A stretch of DNA of 5,583 nucleotides from an uncultured Caryophanales bacterium (GTDB lineage Bacteria > Bacillota_I > Bacilli_A > RF39 > UBA660), in NCBI GenBank assembly GCA_946402785.1, contig CAMIXP010000086.1, forward strand, positions 1 through 5,583, read 5' to 3'. Shown in pieces: positions 1 to 5,583 of the stretch. The notes under the pieces are model-generated. The model did no database searches. It saw nothing but the letters and a program-made list of their open reading frames with translations, and had not been told where the DNA came from. Numbering within the stretch: the first letter of the stretch is position 1; each line of letters opens with the position of its first letter. A program made the position numbers and the translations under genes.

Positions 1-714
1 GGTTGCTAAGGAAGGAGTTTCTTCATATACAACAATAATTCTTGTTGTATTTAAAAATTGATATAGTGGATTAAATCTCATCAAGTATTGTAATTTAGCT
101 GGTAGAATTTCAATACTATAGAATACTGGTGTTAAGTAATTCCAAATGGTTGTGATAATTCCATAGATATAGAATACATCTCGTAAGAATACAGATACAC
201 ATGATAGGAATAATCCAACTCCTACCGTAAACATAAATAAACATAGGAATACATATGGTAATAATAAATAATTAATATTAAAGTGGCATGTATATTCTCC
301 TAGTCCTGCATATGATAATGCAATAACTCCTAGCCATGGTATCAATGTTAGTAAGAAGTTAATCCCTACGAAGATACACTTTGCTACTGGGAAGATATAC
401 TTTGGTATATATACTTTATTAATTAATAAGAAGTTATCTACTACAGAAGTCATCGCAGCATGAGATGCTTCACTGAAGTAGTTAAACATAATAATACCAG
501 TCATTAAGTATACTAAGTAGTTGATTCCCTCTACTTTAAATTTGAACATTTGAGAGAATACAATTGCCATAACTGTCATCATTAAAATGGGATATAATAA
601 GCTCCAAACTACTCCTAAAACACTTCTTTTATACTTTACTTTGAAGTCTCTTAATATTAATTGTGTCATTAAGAACCAATATCTTCTAAAATTTGCAATA
701 ATCTTTCCTATCAT
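1..714 (-). CDS. Polysaccharide/teichoic acid ABC exporter permease (TagG/Wzm type), 3' end cut by window edge
   Basis: This is the first 238 residues of an ABC-2 integral membrane permease; the family is usually about 260-270 residues, so only a short C-terminus is missing beyond position 1. With a cognate ATPase, such permeases export undecaprenyl-linked teichoic acid, O-antigen or capsule chains. The family hallmarks are visible: an amphipathic N-terminus followed by LILRDFKVKYKRSVLGVVWS (19-38), the INKVYIPKYIFP loop (98-109), FLRDV (176-180), WNYLTPVFYS (191-200) and NPLYQF (215-220). About five or six membrane segments are apparent. The start at 714 is chosen because AAAGGAG at 730-724 lies 9 bases upstream. 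An in-frame ATG at 744 would add MNDSQKEFLG, but it has a poorer ribosome site and lies almost at the predicted transcript start. The gene follows the SGNH gene but is separated from it by a terminator and has its own promoter. The partner ATPase is not in view. The family call is firm; the exported polymer is unknown. Confidence 0.93.
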   Translation of the reverse strand, partial: MIGKIIANFRRYWFLMTQLILRDFKVKYKRSVLGVVWSLLYPILMMTVMAIVFSQMFKFKVEGINYLVYLMTGIIMFNYFSEASHAAMTSVVDNFLLINKVYIPKYIFPVAKCIFVGINFLLTLIPWLGVIALSYAGLGEYTCHFNINYLLLPYVFLCLFMFTVGVGLFLSCVSVFLRDVFYIYGIITTIWNYLTPVFYSIEILPAKLQYLMRFNPLYQFLNTTRIIVVYEETPSLAT

Positions 715-756
715 TCCTAAAAACTCCTTTTGAGAATCATTCATTCACTCTTTATT

Positions 757-785
757 ATTTTATCAAAAACCCCAGTAAAAGTCTA
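757..785 (-). promoter_or_regulatory. Predicted promoter of the ABC permease gene
   Basis: On the minus strand a -35-like TAGACT (785-780, 4 of 6 to consensus) is followed after 17 bases by TAAAAT (762-757, 5 of 6). A TGA just before the -10 gives an extended -10 motif (TGATAAAAT). It lies just downstream of the terminator of the preceding operon. Transcription would start near 750, leaving a leader of about 35 bases that contains the AAAGGAG ribosome site. No operator or riboswitch is evident. Confidence 0.6.
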
Positions 786-798
786 CTTTGAGACCCAT

Positions 799-827
799 AA
801 AAAAAAAGAAAGTTTTGACTTTCTTTT
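799..827 (-). terminator. Rho-independent terminator ending the GT2-fusion-SGNH operon
   Basis: On the minus strand, bases 827-818 (AAAAGAAAGT) pair with 813-804 (ACTTTCTTTT) as a 10-bp stem with a CAAA loop, followed by five more T (803-799). The T run is nine bases if the end of the stem is counted. The stem has only two G-C pairs, so it may be leaky. It overlaps the SGNH stop codon (828-826). It separates the acylation operon from the permease promoter. Confidence 0.72.
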
Positions 828-1494
828 ATTCATAAATATATTTCATTAAAATCTCTGTAATTTTTGCATATCCAAGTCCATTTGGATGTAATCCATCGTT
901 GGTATACATTTCATCAAACATCTCATTTTCATCGATCAATTCTTTGAATGCATCGATATATTCTACTCCTTCTGTTGTTGCACAATATTTCTTTAGTCTA
1001 GAGTTAATGGATTTAATTTCTGTGATATGTCTATCATTTGCTCCTGGCAAATTATTATTAACTGGATAGATTGAAATAATATAGATTTCGCTTTGAGAAC
1101 GGTTTTCTTTAATTCCCTCTGCAATCTTTACGATATTTTCATATACTTCTTGATTTAATTCTTCACTGTCATCCCATTCAATATCATTGGTTCCAATTTG
1201 AATAAATACTTTGGTTGGATTGTATCGATAAACTCTTGCTTCCATGTTATTTAAGATATCGGTTGTTTTATTTCCTACAATTCCACTATTTACAATTGGT
1301 AAGTCACTGAAGATTCTTTCTGTTGGGTACCAATCAAATATAGAATCTCCTAATAGTACAATGTTTTCATTTTGATAAATATTGCTGGTCTTTGTTTGCA
1401 CTTCTCCTAAACTAAGAGCTGTTCCTTGATTGGTATTGGCTAATAGGATGATAGCTCCTAAAATCACTAGTATTGATATCGCACGTTTTTTCAC
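826..1494 (-). CDS. Exported SGNH/GDSL-family hydrolase or O-acyltransferase partner
   Basis: This is a 222-residue SGNH (GDSL) esterase-fold protein with all four catalytic blocks: GDSI with nucleophile Ser51 (block I), NSGIVG with oxyanion Gly71 (block II), GTND with Asn103 (block III), and DGLHPN with Asp200 and His203 (block V). The N-terminus (MKKR followed by a hydrophobic stretch to about residue 19) is a signal peptide or membrane anchor, with a possible cleavage site after Ala26. There is no lipobox cysteine. The protein therefore acts outside the membrane, probably removing or transferring acyl groups on a surface glycan. It starts with GTG, overlapping the TGA stop of the upstream acyltransferase fusion by 4 bases, so translation is probably coupled. 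No other start keeps the signal sequence; the next methionine is residue 84. In OatA-type enzymes an SGNH domain is fused to an AT3 domain; here it is a separate chain beside an AT3 protein, so it may be a transferase rather than an esterase. The fold is certain; the direction of the reaction and the substrate are not. Confidence 0.92.
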   Translation of the reverse strand: MKKRAISILVILGAIILLANTNQGTALSLGEVQTKTSNIYQNENIVLLGDSIFDWYPTERIFSDLPIVNSGIVGNKTTDILNNMEARVYRYNPTKVFIQIGTNDIEWDDSEELNQEVYENIVKIAEGIKENRSQSEIYIISIYPVNNNLPGANDRHITEIKSINSRLKKYCATTEGVEYIDAFKELIDENEMFDEMYTNDGLHPNGLGYAKITEILMKYIYE

Positions 1495-3956
1495 TTTTTT
1501 ATTCTCCTATCCATTTTGTTTTTGATTGCACATATACCTAGATATGCATTCAGTAAAAAGATAGGTACAAAGTTCACAAGATATCTAGATCTTGTTTCCC
1601 ACATCAGTAAGAATAAGAAGATTCCAAATGTACTTGTTAATAGAATAATTTGAAAATCTTGTAGTTCTTTTGGTAGATGTTTTCGATATAGTATTCCCAA
1701 AAACATACCAATTAGAACTATGACCCATCCTCCATTCGAAAAAGCCCAGTACAACCAATCCTCATTCTCGTTCGAATTGATATACTTTGTCATTTCTTTA
1801 TGAATGGGTTCTCTTCTTAATTTCTCTCCTGCATAGAATGTACCATCTGTCCAGGTATAATTAAATTTTTTAAAATAGAACGATAGAATTTGTTTTTTCT
1901 CCCATAATTCTTTCATTCTGGTTTTGATTCCTTGAATAGCTATCTTATTTCTTTCTTCTTGTCCTAATACTTGGTTGATTGCTTTATAAGACTCTTCACT
2001 ATATCCACCATTTCCTTGTAGTCCAATCCAAATAAAATGACTGGTTGGCATCTGATATAATTCCAATGCTTCTTGATCAAAGAAATGATTGATAAAGATC
2101 TTCTTTCCTATGAATAAAACAGATATGATTCCTAATAGGATACAACCAAATCGGAACCTGTTTTCTTGTTTTCTTAGTAGTAAGAATATGAAGACAGCGA
2201 TGGTTGGAATGAACACCGTTGGTTTTATCATTCCTCCAATTGCCATTAGCGATCCTGATACCATTATATAACGAACTTTCGGATTAATAAAGAAGTATTT
2301 GTATAAATAATAAAGTGGAATGATGATAAAAGGTATCGTTAACGTATCTGTATAAAAGATTGGTAAGTAAAATAATAATGGTGAAAATAATATACAGAAC
2401 ACGATGAATGGCTTACTATATTTTGAATTGATTTCTTTTAATAGTTTGTATAAGTAGCATAAAGAAATATCGATTGCGAATAGATTGATTGCAATTCCTA
2501 ATAGTAAATATTTCTTAAATCCTATCCATGTGAATAATTTAAATACGCAATCAAAGAAGACAGAGATGATAATATTGTTACTGCAAACATATAAGTATTC
2601 GTTTCCAAATGATGGATGAGCACTCTTCGCAAACTCTATGGCATTTTGAAAGATTCTTCCAAAGTCCCAAGATGGTTTTACTGCGAAAAGATAGGCTACT
2701 AAGATTTGAATTCCTAAGAATACGAGAGACATGGCTATCATATCTTGTTTATTCTTCCATAGTTTATCTTGATACTTATATAGTAATAATCCTAAGCCAA
2801 TAATGATGATCATTAGAATAATTGTTAAGAATATATTATTTTTAATAACGTGATATGGATTGATTGCAATACATAGGATAGCTCCTATCATTAGAATTCC
2901 TAACATAACTCGGAGAATCGTAATTCCTACTTCTCCTATTTTTTCCCCATACTTCTTTATCCATTCTTTTCCTTTGACCCAAAGGAATGCAAATAAGAAG
3001 GAGATAATTGATACTACTATCCATAAACCAATACATAGTAATAAATCTTTTCCGAACCCTTTGGCTTCTATCCATGAAGTAAGTTTCTTCGTAAGAATCG
3101 TTAGTGGTAAGACATGAATCAAATACACATAGAATACATTCTTTGACTGATTGGTGAACCAAGCAGGCATCTTTACTGTATGATTCTTAAAGAATAAGAA
3201 TACTAGGATACTTGGTGCAATTACCAGTGGTGATATAGCATCCATAAAGGTATCAATGATTACTCTTTTACTAATGAAACTGGTGCAAATTGGCATGAAG
3301 ATAAGAGAGAGAATTGCTAATAATATTAATTTCCAGGTAACCTTACAATCATTCTTAAATAAGTAATATCCTAGGAAACAATAATTCATATAAATCATTA
3401 AATGCGGTAATGTAAAACTACTTAGAATTGGATATCCAAATACGGTAGATATTTCATTTAATCCAACAAATCCATTTCCTAAGATAAAGATGATTGTAAT
3501 CATCTTTATCAATTCTTCCTTGGATAAAGCTTCTACGAATTTCTTTAAGAATGGGATTAATAAATAGATGAGAATAATCACTGGCATAAACCATAGATGA
3601 TATTTTGTTCTGAATGATGTAACTTGTCTTGCAAATTCAAGGAGATTAATATTTCCATTCCCTAGGAAATAAATAAGGGAGAAGAATAGATAGGCAAGAA
3701 TGAGTTTCCATACTCTTTTGAAAAAGTATTCTTTATAAGATTCTTCTTCTTTTTTAGAAAACATTAGAATCCCTGTTAACATAAAGAAGATTGGGATTCC
3801 AAATCTTGTGAATGCATTTAAAAATGTCATTACAAAAAAAGAAAGAGAATCATTAACGAAGTATTTGTATCGGAAAATAGCCATACAATGTAAAAGAATT
3901 ACATTTAGTATCGCAATGACTCTTAATTGATCTAAATACTCGATTCTCTTTTTCAT
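1491..3956 (-). CDS. Acyltransferase-3 / GT-C glycosyltransferase fusion membrane protein
   Basis: This 821-residue polytopic protein has about 20 hydrophobic segments and appears to join two enzymes. Residues 1 to about 335 are an acyltransferase-3 (OafA/OatA/WecH-like) domain of about ten segments. It has YLDQLRVIAI, with Arg12 and His23 at the spacing of the family's essential Arg/His pair, then RFGIPIFFMLTG (51-62) and YHLWFMPVI (119-127). It would move an acyl group, usually acetyl, across the membrane. Residues from about 342 to 815 look like a GT-C (PMT/ArnT-like) transferase: KPSWDFG (427-433) supplies the first-loop Asp431 candidate, followed by NNII (460-463), YTDTLT (535-540), IKPT (577-580), a long loop at about 620-740 with WTDGTF (702-707), and ETRSRYL near the C-terminus (787-793). 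GT-C enzymes use polyprenyl-phosphate sugars outside the membrane. AAAGGAG lies 8 bases before the ATG, and the gene starts 18 bases after the GT2 gene. No frameshift separates the halves. The AT3 call is strong and the GT-C call fairly strong; donor, acceptor and acyl group are unknown. Confidence 0.88.
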   Translation of the reverse strand: MKKRIEYLDQLRVIAILNVILLHCMAIFRYKYFVNDSLSFFVMTFLNAFTRFGIPIFFMLTGILMFSKKEEESYKEYFFKRVWKLILAYLFFSLIYFLGNGNINLLEFARQVTSFRTKYHLWFMPVIILIYLLIPFLKKFVEALSKEELIKMITIIFILGNGFVGLNEISTVFGYPILSSFTLPHLMIYMNYCFLGYYLFKNDCKVTWKLILLAILSLIFMPICTSFISKRVIIDTFMDAISPLVIAPSILVFLFFKNHTVKMPAWFTNQSKNVFYVYLIHVLPLTILTKKLTSWIEAKGFGKDLLLCIGLWIVVSIISFLFAFLWVKGKEWIKKYGEKIGEVGITILRVMLGILMIGAILCIAINPYHVIKNNIFLTIILMIIIIGLGLLLYKYQDKLWKNKQDMIAMSLVFLGIQILVAYLFAVKPSWDFGRIFQNAIEFAKSAHPSFGNEYLYVCSNNIIISVFFDCVFKLFTWIGFKKYLLLGIAINLFAIDISLCYLYKLLKEINSKYSKPFIVFCILFSPLLFYLPIFYTDTLTIPFIIIPLYYLYKYFFINPKVRYIMVSGSLMAIGGMIKPTVFIPTIAVFIFLLLRKQENRFRFGCILLGIISVLFIGKKIFINHFFDQEALELYQMPTSHFIWIGLQGNGGYSEESYKAINQVLGQEERNKIAIQGIKTRMKELWEKKQILSFYFKKFNYTWTDGTFYAGEKLRREPIHKEMTKYINSNENEDWLYWAFSNGGWVIVLIGMFLGILYRKHLPKELQDFQIILLTSTFGIFLFLLMWETRSRYLVNFVPIFLLNAYLGICAIKNKMDRRIKK
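1495..1508 (-). promoter_or_regulatory. Ribosome binding site that fixes the GTG start of the SGNH gene
   Basis: On the minus strand AGGAG (1508-1504) lies 9 bases before the GTG at 1494-1492. It sits inside the 3' end of the fusion gene, whose TGA stop (1493-1491) shares bases with the GTG. The site supports a non-ATG start that is also required to include the signal peptide. Confidence 0.75.
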
Positions 3957-3974
3957 AAGGAAGGCTCCTTTCTG

Positions 3975-4913
3975 TTATTTATATAACTTGCAGTATAATT
4001 TGGTAACCCATTTATTCTTTTCTACGGTTCTTCTTAAGAAGCCTCTTCCTTCATAATATTTATTTTTCCTGTAATCAGGAACTTCCTTTTTTAGATAGGC
4101 AAATGCTTCATCAATGAACTCCATTCCTACCTTTTTATCCTTTTGAACTCTTTGTTGTACGGTATAATTGGTAATCATACGTACGGTTAATTTATCAATT
4201 TTTTCTTTTAAATAATCTTTATCTTTTGTGAGATTTCTAATTTTATCAATAATCTTTAAGATATCAAAACAACGTCTATCTCTTACGGTTGTCTCACTAT
4301 TACCATGAATGACATAATAATTTAATGCTTCATCTACTTTTCCAATTTTCTTGGCTTTTACTAATGCTTCTATGACGAATGGAGCATCTTCATATTTTAA
4401 GTTTTCTACAAAACGGATTTTGTTGTCTTCTAGTAAACTTCTTTTATATAGTTTTGCCCATGGACATAAATCCTCATTAATAATATCTGGATTATCTTTT
4501 AAAGAGGTATTTTCAAAGAATGGATGTTTAATCTCTTCTATCGTACCATTGTCATATTCTTTATAGAAGTCACAGATTACCATATCTAAATTGCCTGCTT
4601 CTGCTTTTTGAAACATAACTTCACAAGCTCTTTTATCTAGATAATCATCACTATCTAAGAACATGATATATTTACCGGTTGCATGGTTGATTCCAAAGTT
4701 TCTGGTTTTACCAATTCCTTGATTTTTATTGGTGAATGATTTGATTCGTTTGTCTTTATAACTCTTAATGATTTCTTCTGTAGAATCCGTTGATCCATCA
4801 TTTACAATAATAAATTCACATTCTTTTTTTGTTTGATTGATTAAGGAATCAAGACATTTGTTCATGTACTTTTCTGCATTATAAGCTGGTACTATGATAC
4901 TGATATCTGTCAT
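3975..4913 (-). CDS. Family-2 glycosyltransferase (GT-A fold), soluble
   Basis: This 312-residue protein is a GT2 glycosyltransferase that probably transfers a sugar from a nucleotide donor to a lipid-linked glycan on the cytosolic face. The N-terminal half shows the classic series: ISIIVPAYNAEKYMNKCLDS (4-23), NDGSTDST (38-45) in the nucleotide pocket, NQGIGKTRNFGI (64-75) and the metal-binding FLDSDDYLD (85-93, DSDD at 87-90). It is followed by CPWAKLYKRSLL (150-161) and YED (174-176), the latter a candidate catalytic-base region. The C-terminal third is lysine-rich and likely helical. No transmembrane segment is visible, unlike GtrB/DPM-type enzymes that make polyprenyl-phosphate sugars, so this one probably does not supply the GT-C donor. 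The start is supported by GAGGTGAT (4924-4917) just upstream. It is the first gene of its operon, with a strong promoter directly before it and the acyltransferase fusion 18 bases after it. The sugar specificity cannot be read from the sequence. Confidence 0.93.
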   Translation of the reverse strand: MTDISIIVPAYNAEKYMNKCLDSLINQTKKECEFIIVNDGSTDSTEEIIKSYKDKRIKSFTNKNQGIGKTRNFGINHATGKYIMFLDSDDYLDKRACEVMFQKAEAGNLDMVICDFYKEYDNGTIEEIKHPFFENTSLKDNPDIINEDLCPWAKLYKRSLLEDNKIRFVENLKYEDAPFVIEALVKAKKIGKVDEALNYYVIHGNSETTVRDRRCFDILKIIDKIRNLTKDKDYLKEKIDKLTVRMITNYTVQQRVQKDKKVGMEFIDEAFAYLKKEVPDYRKNKYYEGRGFLRRTVEKNKWVTKLYCKLYK

Positions 4914-4934
4914 CTTATCACCTCTTATTGCTTA

Positions 4935-4954
4935 CTATTATAAACTATTATAAA
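4935..4954 (-). repeat. Tandem 10-bp repeat TTTATAATAG x2 covering the -10 region
   Basis: On the minus strand TTTATAATAG occurs twice in a row (4954-4945 and 4944-4935), so TATAAT is present twice. Only the downstream copy is 17 bases from a good -35. The upstream copy would need a -35 inside the T tail of the preceding terminator, where none is apparent. Confidence 0.85.
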
Positions 4955-4965
4955 GTTCTTTTCAA
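4937..4965 (-). promoter_or_regulatory. Strong sigma-A-type promoter of the GT2-fusion-SGNH operon
   Basis: On the minus strand TTGAAA (4965-4960, 5 of 6 to consensus) is followed after exactly 17 bases by a perfect TATAAT (4942-4937). Transcription would start near 4930, leaving a leader of only about 17 bases that carries GAGGTGAT. That leaves no room for a riboswitch or attenuator. The -35 begins directly after the T-rich tail of the upstream terminator. Confidence 0.8.
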
Positions 4966-4967
4966 CC

Positions 4968-4991
4968 AAAGAAAAACACCTTTCGGTGTTT
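4968..4991 (-). terminator. Rho-independent terminator after the UbiA-family gene
   Basis: On the minus strand AAACACC (4991-4985) pairs with GGTGTTT (4980-4974) as a 7-bp stem closed by a GAAA tetraloop, a stable GNRA loop. It is followed by TT, C and TTT (4973-4968). The stem overlaps the stop codon (4992-4990). It separates the UbiA gene from the promoter of the next operon. Confidence 0.82.
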
Positions 4992-5583
4992 ATAAAACAT
5001 AAATAATACATACCATACTGATTAAATATAGGATGGATGTGATTAATAATTTTTTATCGGAAAGAATGACATCAATTGGATCTCCATAAGAGTTTCCTTC
5101 TATGTTTAGACTATATAGTTGTAGGACTACCATTAATAAAGGAATGGTCCAAAACATATAGTCATTTCCAATATGTTCGATGGTTGTTGGATCCACACAC
5201 CATAATGTATATGAGACGATTGCTAAAGCAAAGGCTACATACATATTTTTATCTAAGAAAGACTGATTGTATAGAGAAAGAGACTCTCTACTTTTATCTC
5301 CATTCTTTAAGATTTCATTTCTTCTTTTACCAAAAGCTAAGAAGAAAGATCCAAAAATAATCATTAAGTATAAGTATTTAGATACTTCTACATCTACAGC
5401 AATTCCACCATAGACTACTCGTAAGATGAATCCTAAAACAATAATCACTACATCAATGATTGGTATGTTTTTTAATACTTTACTGTATGCTAGATTCATG
5501 ACAATGTATAAAATGGGAATTAAGATAATCGCATTTGAATTTACTCGATCCGAAATAATCCATAAGAATCCTCCTAATAGAAT
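4990..5583 (-). CDS. UbiA-family prenyltransferase, probable polyprenyl-phosphate phosphoribosyltransferase, 5' end beyond window
   Basis: These are the C-terminal 197 residues of a polytopic UbiA-superfamily protein. The frame is open to the right edge, so the ATG at 5499 is internal (residue 29 of the visible part) and falls inside the conserved stretch. The closest family by remembered pattern is decaprenyl-phosphate phosphoribosyltransferase (mycobacterial Rv3806c type), which joins phosphoribose from PRPP to a polyprenyl phosphate. The supporting features, numbered from the internal Met, are NLAYSKVLKNIPIIDV (2-17), GFILRVVYGGIAV (23-35), a cytosolic FGKRRNEIL (56-64), and the C-terminal pattern WTIPLLMVVLQLYSLN, then GDPIDVILSDKKLL. 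The first Asp-rich motif of UbiA enzymes would lie upstream, outside the window. About six membrane segments are visible. The gene ends in its own terminator and so is transcribed separately from the GT2 operon. In this family the product feeds synthesis of polyprenyl-phosphoryl arabinofuranose or ribofuranose. UbiA membership is very likely; phosphoribosyl specificity is less certain without the N-terminal half. Confidence 0.82.
   Translation of the reverse strand: MLLGGFLWIISDRVNSNAIILIPILYIVMNLAYSKVLKNIPIIDVVIIVLGFILRVVYGGIAVDVEVSKYLYLMIIFGSFFLAFGKRRNEILKNGDKSRESLSLYNQSFLDKNMYVAFALAIVSYTLWCVDPTTIEHIGNDYMFWTIPLLMVVLQLYSLNIEGNSYGDPIDVILSDKKLLITSILYLISMVCIIYVL

Noticed and set aside
742..744. 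In-frame upstream ATG as the start of the permease gene
   Set aside because: It would add ten residues (MNDSQKEFLG), but only a weak purine stretch precedes it and it lies about six bases from the predicted transcript start. The ATG at 714 has a good AAAGGAG 9 bases upstream. It cannot be excluded if the promoter call is wrong.
715..825. Possible small RNA or riboswitch in the gap before the permease gene
   Set aside because: The 111 bases are fully accounted for by the terminator, a promoter and a short leader with a ribosome site. No further stable stem was visible.
2089..3117. Plus-strand open frames at 2089-2271, 2609-2803 and 2860-3117
   Set aside because: These are antisense to the fusion gene. 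Their low-complexity translations (rich in Ile, Pro, Ser and Phe) are what the reverse of an AT-rich membrane gene gives; no ribosome site or motif was seen.
2842..3162. 106-codon open frame on the minus strand inside the fusion gene
   Set aside because: It lies wholly within the AT3-GT-C reading frame in another phase. Its protein resembles no family I know, has no separate ribosome site, and the main frame has clear domain motifs throughout.
3975..4913. GT2 as a GtrB/DPM1-like polyprenyl-phosphate sugar synthase feeding the GT-C domain
   Set aside because: Such enzymes usually carry C-terminal membrane helices or a distinct conserved C-terminal pattern. This protein is soluble with a lysine-rich tail and the PWAKLYKR/YED features of ordinary glycan-extending GT2 enzymes.
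4351..5360. Plus-strand open frames at 4351-4566 and 5076-5360
   Set aside because: They are antisense shadows of the GT2 and UbiA genes, without motifs, promoters or ribosome sites of their own.
5497..5499. ATG at 5499 as the true start of a 169-residue protein
   Set aside because: The frame stays open for 28 more codons to the right edge and reads as a hydrophobic membrane segment continuous with the UbiA domain. The ATG falls just before the conserved NLAYSKVLK stretch, so the gene is partial, not short.

Overview
The window comes from a low-GC (roughly 30% by eye) genome with AGGAGG-type ribosome binding sites, sigma-A-like promoters, hairpin-plus-T terminators and a GTG start. These traits fit a Bacillota (Firmicutes) bacterium, perhaps of the Clostridia or Erysipelotrichia type, but the genus cannot be fixed from this sequence. 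All five genes lie on the minus strand, so the order of transcription runs from high to low coordinates. The theme is synthesis, export and decoration of a cell-surface polysaccharide or wall glycopolymer.

Layout in order of transcription. (1) 5583-4990 is the C-terminal part of a UbiA-superfamily membrane prenyltransferase, cut by the right edge. It most resembles the decaprenyl-phosphate 5-phosphoribosyltransferases of the arabinofuranose-donor pathway. A GAAA-loop terminator sits on its stop codon. (2) A strong promoter at 4965-4937 starts a compact three-gene operon. It encodes a soluble family-2 glycosyltransferase (4913-3975), then an 821-residue polytopic protein (3956-1491) that joins an acyltransferase-3 domain to a GT-C-type glycosyltransferase domain, then an exported SGNH/GDSL hydrolase (1494-826). 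The SGNH gene is joined to the fusion gene by a 4-base GTGA overlap. A terminator overlaps the SGNH stop codon. (3) A separate promoter at 785-757 starts a polysaccharide ABC exporter permease of the TagG/Wzm type (714-1), cut by the left edge; its ATPase would be expected further left.

How the genes may work together (inference). The GT2 enzyme would add a sugar to a lipid-linked glycan in the cytosol, and the ABC permease would export the glycan. The UbiA enzyme would make a polyprenyl-phosphate pentose precursor. The GT-C half of the fusion would transfer a lipid-linked sugar outside the membrane, while the AT3 half and the SGNH protein would acylate the product, like an OatA/OafA enzyme split over two chains. 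Having a Wzm-like permease, a GT2, a GT-C and a phosphoribosyl-UbiA together recalls, in reduced form, the mycobacterial arabinogalactan locus. The points most worth following are the AT3-GT-C fusion, the separately encoded SGNH partner, and the possible furanose-pentose donor pathway.
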